Below are positions 17,758-23,504 of a DNA stretch of 23,504 nucleotides, in pieces. The translations under genes were made by a program, and so were the position numbers. A model generated the notes under the pieces. That model was not told the DNA's origin. It saw only the letters and a list, made by a program, of their open reading frames with translations, and ran no database searches. Where the stretch lies: positions 1 to 23,504 of the IMG/VR virus record IMGVR_UViG_3300030380_000205; one strand, given 5' to 3'. Position 1 is the first letter of the stretch; the number at the start of each line of letters is the position of its first letter. This DNA comes from a virus.

Positions 17758-18621
17758 ATGTCATCACAAGTAACTACAGCATTTGTCCAACAGTATTCTG
17801 CTAACGTGCAGATGCTATCTCAGCAGATGGGAAGCCGTCTAAGAGATGCAGTTCGTGTAGAGAATATCACAGGGAAAAATGCTTTTTTCGATCAGGTAGG
17901 CGTTGCTACTGCTCAGTTGCGTACCACTCGCCATGCTGACACCCCACAGATGGACACACCTCACGCAAGAAGAAGAGTGAGTCTAGCTGACTATGAGTAT
18001 GCCGATTTAATTGATGACCAGGATAAAGTCAGAATGTTAATCGATCCAACATCTTCCTATGCACAAGCAGCTGCTGCTGCAATGGGTAGAGCAATGGATG
18101 ACGTTATCATCTCTGCTGCACTTGGCACAGCTTTTACAGGCGAGACAGGTTCAACATCAACATCATTTGCTGCTGCTAATCAGATTGCAAATGGTAGTGC
18201 AGATATGTCTATTGCTAAGTTAATTGAAGCTAAAAAGATTTTAGATTTAGCTGACGTTGACCCATCAATACCAAGATATATTGCTGTTGGTCCTAATCAG
18301 ATTGAAGCCTTATTGAACACAACATCAGTAACAAGCTCAGACTTCAACACAGTCAAGGCTCTTGTGCAAGGTGATGTGGACACATTCTTAGGGTTCAAAT
18401 TTATTGTAACAAACAGACTATCGATTGCATCTAATATCAGATCATGTTTTGCTTGGGCAGAAGATGGTATTGCTTTAGGTGTTGGAAAAGATGTTTCTGC
18501 AAGAATAGATGAGAGAGCAGATAAAGGTTATTCTACTCAGGTCTACTACTGCATGAGCATTGGTGCTACTAGAATGGAAGAAAACAAAGTAGTACAAATC
18601 GATTGTGATGAATCAGCTTAA
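17758..18621 (+). CDS. Major capsid protein
   Basis: This 287-residue protein has a very strong ribosome site (AAGGAGAC at 17745-17752), as expected for the most abundant virion protein. The N-terminus MSSQVTTAFVQQYSANVQML is followed by SRLRDAVRVENITGKNAFFDQVG, then RRRVSLADYEYADLIDDQDKVRML, YAQAAAAAMGRAMDDVIISAALG and a C-terminal FKFIVTNRLSIASN. This is the HK97-fold phage coat group ('Phage capsid protein' Pfam family) common in marine podoviruses. About 290 residues fits that family and is shorter than T7 gp10. It forms the icosahedral shell around the scaffold, with the decoration-like protein encoded next. Confidence 0.88.
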   Translation: MSSQVTTAFVQQYSANVQMLSQQMGSRLRDAVRVENITGKNAFFDQVGVATAQLRTTRHADTPQMDTPHARRRVSLADYEYADLIDDQDKVRMLIDPTSSYAQAAAAAMGRAMDDVIISAALGTAFTGETGSTSTSFAAANQIANGSADMSIAKLIEAKKILDLADVDPSIPRYIAVGPNQIEALLNTTSVTSSDFNTVKALVQGDVDTFLGFKFIVTNRLSIASNIRSCFAWAEDGIALGVGKDVSARIDERADKGYSTQVYYCMSIGATRMEENKVVQIDCDESA

Positions 18622-18637
18622 GGAAGGGAGTGAATAA

Positions 18638-19117
18638 ATGACTACAAAAAATTCAACACTTGTAGCTAACTTTGAAGCTAGTCCTCAAGTTGCAAGTGAT
18701 GCCCACGAGTTACATGGCGTTTTGCGTGTAGCACAGGGCACAGTGGCTTTAGTCGCTGGTGATAGCACAGACAATGATATTGTTATGCTTGCACCAATAC
18801 CAACTAACGCATCTATTTCGTCACTACAGATTGGGTCTGATGCACTTGGTGGATCATGCACATTCAACGTAGGTCTATATACATCAGACGGAACAGTTAT
18901 AGACGAAGATCTATATGCCTCATCCGTTGCTGATGGTGCAGCATTAGCTGAGTTAAGAAACGAAGCTGCTGACATAAACACTATTGGTCAACAGATTTGG
19001 GAAGATGGTGGTGCATCATCTGATCCTGGTGGATATTACTATGTTGCAGTAACATTCAATGCAACAGGTGGCACAGCAGGTGATATGTCTTTCGTCATAC
19101 ACTATGTTGTTAACTAA
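18638..19117 (+). CDS. Putative head decoration protein
   Basis: This 159-residue protein is encoded directly after the coat gene (GGAAGGGAG precedes ATG 18638). The sequence is beta-rich with Gly/Ala/Thr: HGVLRVAQGTVALVAGDSTD, NDIVMLAPIPTNASISSLQI, GGSCTFNVGLYTSDGTVIDEDLYASS, YYYVAVTFNATGGTAGDMSF. Proteins with 'A.G...L.AGD.......A.IP..A.I..L.I....LG....N.GL' are common next to coat genes in marine phages and are usually taken as capsid decoration or minor head proteins. The absence of a catalytic motif and the beta-sandwich pattern support this. Confidence 0.65.
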   Translation: MTTKNSTLVANFEASPQVASDAHELHGVLRVAQGTVALVAGDSTDNDIVMLAPIPTNASISSLQIGSDALGGSCTFNVGLYTSDGTVIDEDLYASSVADGAALAELRNEAADINTIGQQIWEDGGASSDPGGYYYVAVTFNATGGTAGDMSFVIHYVVN

Positions 19118-19127
19118 AACATTTGTG

Positions 19128-19148
19128 AGGAGCAGTTAATCTGCTCCT
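19128..19148 (+). terminator. Hairpin after coat and decoration genes
   Basis: AGGAGCAG-TTAAT-CTGCTCCT is a perfect 8-bp stem 10 bases after the decoration gene stop. It is followed by TACCTTTAGGAG, which lacks a real U-tract and leads straight into the ribosome site of the tail gene. It is probably a partial terminator or 3'-end stabiliser that lets coat mRNA accumulate over tail mRNA. Confidence 0.5.
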
Positions 19149-19166
19149 TACCTTTAGGAGTTTGAT

Positions 19167-19763
19167 ATGCCGTCAGTCGTAGACATTTGTAACGAAGCTA
19201 TGGATTTACTTGGTGCAGCTACAATTACTGCATTGACAGAAAACTCTAAAGAAGCACGACTTTGTAATAGAAGATTTGAAACAGTAAGAGATGCAGTTTT
19301 AAGAGCACATTCTTGGAATGTAGCTATAACAAGAGCATCATTGGCAGCAGATAGTGCTGCACCTGCGTTTGGTTTTTCAACACAGTTTACATTACCTACA
19401 GATCCTTATTGTCTAAGAGTTATATCTTTTTGGAATGCTAACGTTAATAACGACATTGCAGCGTATGATAGCAATGTGATGTATAAGATTGAAGGCAGAA
19501 AGATACTATCGAATGAAAGCACTTGTTCTATAATTTATATAGGCAGGGTAACAGATACAGAGTTATATGATTCTTTGCTTAGTAGCACTATAGCTCACAG
19601 ATTAGCTTCAGAGACAGCTTATGCTATAACAGGAAGCAATGCTTTGGCTCAATCAATGTATTCATTATATCAAGCAAGATTAAGTGAAGCTAGAAGCATG
19701 GATGCACTAGAGGGTTATCCAGAACAACTACAGGCAGATACTTACACTAACGCAAGGTTCTAA
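19167..19763 (+). CDS. Tail tubular protein A, T7 gp11-like
   Basis: This 198-residue protein has VDICNEAMDLLGAATITALTENSKEARLCNRRFETVRDAVLRAHSWNVA at its N-terminus, the signature of podovirus tail tubular protein A (gatekeeper/adaptor). Next come FSTQFTLPTDPYCLRVISFW and a C-terminal helix (LASETAYAITGSNALAQSMY). Twelve copies attach below the portal and carry tail tubular protein B and the fibres. Length is normal (about 190-210). It starts at ATG 19167 behind AGGAG, and the stop is one base before the next gene. Confidence 0.88.
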   Translation: MPSVVDICNEAMDLLGAATITALTENSKEARLCNRRFETVRDAVLRAHSWNVAITRASLAADSAAPAFGFSTQFTLPTDPYCLRVISFWNANVNNDIAAYDSNVMYKIEGRKILSNESTCSIIYIGRVTDTELYDSLLSSTIAHRLASETAYAITGSNALAQSMYSLYQARLSEARSMDALEGYPEQLQADTYTNARF

Positions 19764-19764
19764 T

Positions 19765-22173
19765 ATGGCTAGAGTATCGTCTATCATCACCAATTTCAGA
19801 GCAGGTGAGATATCTCCACGATTAGAAGGGCGTATTGATTTACAGAAATATAATGAAGCTGTAAAAGATCTAAGCAATATGATTGTATTCCCACAAGGGG
19901 GTGCAACAAGAAGACCAGGTACATACTATGCAGGTAGTTCAAAAGATGGTGGTAAAGTAAGGTTAATTAACTTTGAGTTTTCTGATGAACAGGCATATGT
20001 ACTTGAGTTTGGTGCAAACTATGTAAGGTTTTTCAAAGATGGTGGAATACTTACAGAGGCAACAACAAATATCACAGCAATAACAAAAGCAAACCCAGCA
20101 GTTGTAACAGCTGCATCACATGGACTAAGCAATGGCGATAGAGTATTTATTGCAAGTGTTGGTGGTATGACAGAAGTAAATAACAAAGAGTTTACTGTTG
20201 CTAACAAAACAACAAATACATTTGAATTATCAGGTATTAATAGTTCTGCATTTACTACATATACAAGTGGTGGCACAGTAGGAAAAATAGTAGAAGTTAC
20301 AACGACTTACAGCGTAACTGAGATATTTGAGATTAACTATGCACAATCAGCAGATGTGTTGTTTCTTGCACATAAAGACCATGCACCTGCAAAGCTAACA
20401 AGAACTACAGCTACTAGCTTTACTTTAGCAGATATTGATTTTATTGATGGTCCTTGGTTAGATGAGAATGTTACGACAACAACATTATATGCTTCAGCAG
20501 CTACAGGCAGTGTGTCTATTGTAGCTTCAGCTAATTTATTTAGCAGTGATGATGTAGGAAGATATATAAGATTTCGTGAGATACTTGAGATAGAGCATGA
20601 TGAATGGGCAGCATCAACAAGCTATGTAAACAATGCTACAGTTAGATTTAATGGTCATGTTTACAAAAATGTAACTGGTTCTACGCAAACAAGTGGTAAT
20701 ACAGCACCAGTTCATTTATCTGGAACAGAAACATATGGTTCTATTGATTGGCAATATCAACATAATAATCATGGTCATGTAAGGATAACTGCCTTTACAG
20801 ATGCACAAAACGTAACAGCGACAGTGCATGAAGATCAGTTTGGTAATTCGAAACTACCAGATAGTGCTGTAGGCTCAAGCAATGCAAACACAAGATGGTC
20901 ATTAGGTGCATTTGACGGAGATCAAAAGTTTCCAAGGGCAGTGGCGTTTTATGAAGAAAGATTATACTTTGCAGGCACTGTAGGACAGCCACAGACAATA
21001 TTCGGCTCTAAGTCTGCTGATTTTGAGAACCATACACCTGGTACAAATGATGATGATGCAATCAATGTTACTATAGCTTCTGACCAAGTAAACGTAATTA
21101 AGCATCTTTTACCAGCTAGATTCTTGCAGTTATTGACTACAAGTGCTGAATTTACCTTATCAGGTGGTGCAGGATCAGAACCAGTAACGCCTACAAACGT
21201 AAACGTATTACGAGAAACTACATTTGGCACTGGTAATGTAAGACCACTAAGAGCAGGAAACAGCACCATACTCATACAAAAAGGTGGTGAGAAAGTAAAA
21301 GAAATAACCTTTGATTTAGACACAGATGGATTGCTAGGTGTTGATTTAACTGTGTTAGCCGATCATTTAGCTAGAGGTGGCTTAACTGATATGGTATGGC
21401 AGCAGGAGCCAGAGCTATTATTGTGGTTTGTGCATGGTGATGGCAGGTTGATAGGACTAACATACGATAGGGCAAACGCTACAGTAGGATGGCACGAGCA
21501 CAGTTTAGGTGGCAGTGGAGTGGTAGAAAGTATTACAGCTATCCCTAGTGGTGCAGAAGACCAAGTATATCTTACTGTGAAAAGAACAATAAACAGTGCT
21601 ACAGTCCGTCATATAGTATTTCTTAAATCATTATATTTTAATGATGATGTAAATGATGCTTTCTTTGTTGATAGTGGGTTGACATACAGTGGCAGTGCTA
21701 CAACGTCTATCACAGGCTTAAATCATCTTGAGGGTGTTACAGTAACTATTTTAGCAGATGGTGCTGCACACGCTGATAAAACAGTCAGCAATGGTGCAAT
21801 TACGCTGGACAGAAGTGCGTCTAAGGTTCATGTTGGCTATGGTTACACATCTACGCTTGAAACATTGCGTATGGAATCAGGTGCAGAAGATGGCATTGCT
21901 CAGGGCAAGATAAAAAGAATACATGGTGTAACAGCTAGGTTTTTTCAGACAGTGGGTGCAGAGTTAGGTCCTGATACATCTAATCTTGATAGATTGCCAT
22001 TTAGAGATAGTAGTATGGCTATGGATACAGCTGTACCATTGTTTAATGGTGATAAAGAAATATCTTTCCCATCAGGCTATGACAATGATGCAAAGATTGT
22101 TATAAGGCAAACACAGCCATTGCCAATGACAATATTAGCTATAATGAGAAGGTCTAATACGTTTGATGCTTAA
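19765..22173 (+). CDS. Tail tubular protein B (nozzle), T7 gp12-like, with inserted binding-type domains
   Basis: This 802-residue protein starts with ITNFRAGEISPRLEGRIDLQKYNEAVKDLSNMIVFPQGGATRRPGT, the hallmark of gp12-like nozzles. Residues about 105-175 (PAVVTAASHGLSNGDRVFI...) form an FCCH/E1-type beta domain often inserted in phage tail proteins. About 281-331 (WAASTSYVNNATVRFNGHVY) resembles a carbohydrate-binding ChiC/CBM5-12-like module (the WxxxTxYxxxxxVxxxGxxYxx pattern). The beta-propeller core resumes at about 385-560. The protein closes the tail tube; the insertions could contact host surface or fibres. TTPB length is usually about 750-850. Confidence 0.88.
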   Translation: MARVSSIITNFRAGEISPRLEGRIDLQKYNEAVKDLSNMIVFPQGGATRRPGTYYAGSSKDGGKVRLINFEFSDEQAYVLEFGANYVRFFKDGGILTEATTNITAITKANPAVVTAASHGLSNGDRVFIASVGGMTEVNNKEFTVANKTTNTFELSGINSSAFTTYTSGGTVGKIVEVTTTYSVTEIFEINYAQSADVLFLAHKDHAPAKLTRTTATSFTLADIDFIDGPWLDENVTTTTLYASAATGSVSIVASANLFSSDDVGRYIRFREILEIEHDEWAASTSYVNNATVRFNGHVYKNVTGSTQTSGNTAPVHLSGTETYGSIDWQYQHNNHGHVRITAFTDAQNVTATVHEDQFGNSKLPDSAVGSSNANTRWSLGAFDGDQKFPRAVAFYEERLYFAGTVGQPQTIFGSKSADFENHTPGTNDDDAINVTIASDQVNVIKHLLPARFLQLLTTSAEFTLSGGAGSEPVTPTNVNVLRETTFGTGNVRPLRAGNSTILIQKGGEKVKEITFDLDTDGLLGVDLTVLADHLARGGLTDMVWQQEPELLLWFVHGDGRLIGLTYDRANATVGWHEHSLGGSGVVESITAIPSGAEDQVYLTVKRTINSATVRHIVFLKSLYFNDDVNDAFFVDSGLTYSGSATTSITGLNHLEGVTVTILADGAAHADKTVSNGAITLDRSASKVHVGYGYTSTLETLRMESGAEDGIAQGKIKRIHGVTARFFQTVGAELGPDTSNLDRLPFRDSSMAMDTAVPLFNGDKEISFPSGYDNDAKIVIRQTQPLPMTILAIMRRSNTFDA

Positions 22174-22588
22174 GATAAAGAAATTTGAAAAAGAAGACTT
22201 GAATATGATTGAAACAAATTTTCATTTTCCAGAAAGCTCAAAAGCAGCTATGATGAAAGAAACTTGTTTAAGTGCATACACAGCATTGCTAGAAAGTAAG
22301 GTATTTATGATTGGTGGTGTATATGGATTGTGGCAAAATGTAGGAGAAGCCTGGTTTATTATGTCAAGCCATGCTTACAAAATGCCGTTTGCAGCAGCTA
22401 AGTATTCTAGTTTACTATTAGATCATGTGCAAGAAGACAACAAACTACAACGCATACAGGCAAGTGTTCATGCAGATGATAGTCAAGCTGTAAGATATGT
22501 TGAGTGGTTAGGATTTGAGAACGAAGGTTTAATGAAGAGGTATGGTCCTGATGGATCAGACTATTATCGTTTTGCGAGGGTTGTGTAA
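22166..22588 (+). CDS. GNAT-like internal virion protein, T7 gp13-like
   Basis: This 140-residue protein starts at ATG 22166, just inside the tail tubular gene's end. It has the GNAT acetyltransferase-like pattern of T7 gp13-type proteins: MLKIKKFEKEDLNMIETN, then ALLESKVFMIGGVYGLWQNVGEAWFIMSS (beta 2-4), LQRIQASVHADDSQAVRYVEWLGFENEGLMKRYG (beta 5, helix, and the classic AxR/WxxxLGFExEG end). It may be a small internal or assembly-time protein of the tail/core. Whether acetyltransferase activity remains is unknown: the acetyl-CoA loop (Q/RxxGxG/A) is not evident. It overlaps the next gene at TAATG. Confidence 0.72.
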   Translation: MLKIKKFEKEDLNMIETNFHFPESSKAAMMKETCLSAYTALLESKVFMIGGVYGLWQNVGEAWFIMSSHAYKMPFAAAKYSSLLLDHVQEDNKLQRIQASVHADDSQAVRYVEWLGFENEGLMKRYGPDGSDYYRFARVV

Positions 22589-23022
22589 TGTTAGATGCTG
22601 TTCTAGGTTACAAAGGAAATATGGCTTCAGCAAAAGCTGCAAGGCAAGTTGGTGAATACAATGCTAAAGTTGCTGAAAACGAAAAAATATTAGTACAGCG
22701 TGCTACAAGGCAACAAGAAGCTAACTTAAGAAAAAATGCTGAAAGACTACAAGGCACACAAAGAGTTGCTACTGCAAAGTCTGGAATACAAATGTCAGGC
22801 AGTGCTCTTGAGGCGTTAAGAGATACTTTCTTTAACACTGAGTTAGATGCAATAGGAATACGATATGCAGGTTCTATACAAGAGGCTGCAAAGATAAATG
22901 AAGCAGCTATGGCTAGGGCAACAGCGAGTGCTCAATCTGCACAGTTTAAAACAGCAGCTTACAGAACTGTTTTACAAGCAGGTGAAAAGGCAGCTAAAAC
23001 ATATATGGGTATGCCAGGATAG
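22588..23022 (+). CDS. Internal virion protein B, T7 gp14-like
   Basis: This 144-residue Ala/Gln/Lys-rich helical protein has the short internal virion protein pattern: a Gly/Ala-rich N-terminus (LGYKGNMASAKAARQVGEYNAKVAENE), then RQQEANLRKNAERLQGTQRVATAKSGIQMSGSALEAL, TELDAIGIRYAGSIQEAAK and YRTVLQAGEKAAKTYMG. Proteins of this kind (gp14-like) are ejected ahead of the DNA and form a channel across the outer membrane and periplasm. The SGIQMSGSALEAL segment is conserved in the family. It starts in a TAATG overlap; the gene after it is the larger internal protein. Confidence 0.8.
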   Translation: MLDAVLGYKGNMASAKAARQVGEYNAKVAENEKILVQRATRQQEANLRKNAERLQGTQRVATAKSGIQMSGSALEALRDTFFNTELDAIGIRYAGSIQEAAKINEAAMARATASAQSAQFKTAAYRTVLQAGEKAAKTYMGMPG

Positions 23023-23035
23023 GAAGGTTTGCAAT

Positions 23036-23504
23036 ATGCCACAAATACCATTATATAACAAAGGCTTAGGTGCATCAGGTGTTACTTCAGGTGCTTCATT
23101 AGGACCTAGGGCATCAGCAGGTGCTTTTACTGGAGTAGGTCAAGAGATTGCAAGATTCGGTGAGGCTGCTGGTAATATTATGCGTGATTTTTATGATGCA
23201 GACAAAAAGGCAGAAGCCAAAAGTGCTATTGCACAAGCTGAAAATGAACTTACAAAAGAAATAGATACACATATAAAAAATGATACCAGCACAAGCATGG
23301 AAGAGTTTGATGGTAAATATAAAACTTTTGCAGATAAAAAAGTAAAAGATATTGCTGGTAAATATAACTTAAGACCTGTGGAGCAACAGGCACTTATTGG
23401 TAGATTGGGCGATATACAAGCTGGTGGACAGTTAAAAGGTAGAAATGAAGCGTATGGAAAACAAGAAGTAATAAGAGGAACTGCTGTAAATGATAAGTTA
23501 GTTA
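23036..23504 (+). CDS. Large internal virion protein (gp15/gp16-like), 3' truncated
   Basis: The ATG at 23036 is preceded by AGGAAGG. 156 residues are visible before the window ends: MPQIPLYNKGLGASGVTSGA, then SAGAFTGVGQEIARFGEAAG, NIMRDFYDADKKAEAKSAIAQAENELTKEID and KYNLRPVEQQALIGRL. The beginning is Gly/Ser/Ala-rich, then helical. Position after gp14-like and 'PQIPLYN.G.G' beginnings are typical of internal core proteins, which may carry a transglycosylase further on; that part is not in the window. Confidence 0.72.
   Translation, partial: MPQIPLYNKGLGASGVTSGASLGPRASAGAFTGVGQEIARFGEAAGNIMRDFYDADKKAEAKSAIAQAENELTKEIDTHIKNDTSTSMEEFDGKYKTFADKKVKDIAGKYNLRPVEQQALIGRLGDIQAGGQLKGRNEAYGKQEVIRGTAVNDKLV

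Noticed and set aside
22166-22588. The GNAT-like protein as an auxiliary metabolic acetyltransferase
   Set aside because: Its position between tail tubular B and internal virion protein B matches T7 gp13-type structural genes, and the acetyl-CoA loop is not evident.
1-23504. CRISPR array, insertion sequence or integrase/att site
   Set aside because: No regularly spaced identical repeats, transposase or tyrosine/serine recombinase motif was seen; the excisionase-like HTH protein alone does not support lysogeny.

Overview
This window is a continuous stretch of an AT-rich, tightly packed tailed-phage genome with a T7-like (podovirus) virion. It carries a head-to-tail connector portal, a scaffold, a coat protein, tail tubular proteins A and B and internal virion proteins. 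Tail-fibre ends of the 'TKTEADTRY' type, DUF6378- and DUF6321-like proteins and a GTA-type holin all recur in marine phages. I therefore infer a marine bacterium as host (short pelagiphage/uvMED-like podoviruses are the nearest layout I know), but nothing here fixes the host. No DNA or RNA polymerase, integrase, tRNA or CRISPR is visible; the true genome is longer, and the first and last genes are cut by the window edges.

Layout. (1) 1-1787 (+): the end of a tail fibre, then four tandem stand-alone copies of a small tail-tip-like domain with overlapping stop/start codons. (2) 1787-4774 (+): small membrane proteins including a GTA-type holin, a cluster of small Lys/Arg-rich proteins and an M15 peptidase endolysin. 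(3) 8035-4775 (-): a recombination/early operon with two zinc-ribbon proteins, a RecB-like PD-(D/E)xK nuclease, a winged-helix protein, a coiled-coil protein, a single-strand annealing protein, a protein with an SSB-type C-terminal tail and an excisionase-like HTH protein. (4) 8036-8142: a divergent control region with three TTGACA boxes embedded in operator-like repeats. (5) 8143-9466 (+): a Cro/CI-like regulator, a Holliday-resolvase-like nuclease and three small proteins including a DUF6378 homologue. (6) 9463-11872 (-, with one strong + promoter at its left edge): an island of nine very small genes of mostly unknown function, including three under 60 codons and an HTH regulator of 59 residues. 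Five of its leaders share a short repeated element. (7) 12168-23504 (+): terminase small and large subunits, a HlyC-like acyltransferase, portal, scaffold, capsid, tail tubular proteins and internal virion proteins.

How it fits together. Divergent promoters near 8.1 kb would fire the recombination operon leftwards and the regulator operon rightwards. The small-gene island is read leftwards and converges on the regulator operon near 9.6 kb. The packaging and structural genes form one long rightward late block, and the fibre/lysis block at the left of the window is probably its continuation on a circular or permuted map.

The observations most worth a second look are the HlyC-like acyltransferase between terminase and portal, the tandem tail-tip mini-gene array, the small-gene island with its repeated leader, the consensus promoter and canonical terminator that imply rightward non-coding/antisense transcription at 9.5-10.07 kb, and the compact divergent switch with a possibly leaderless regulator mRNA.
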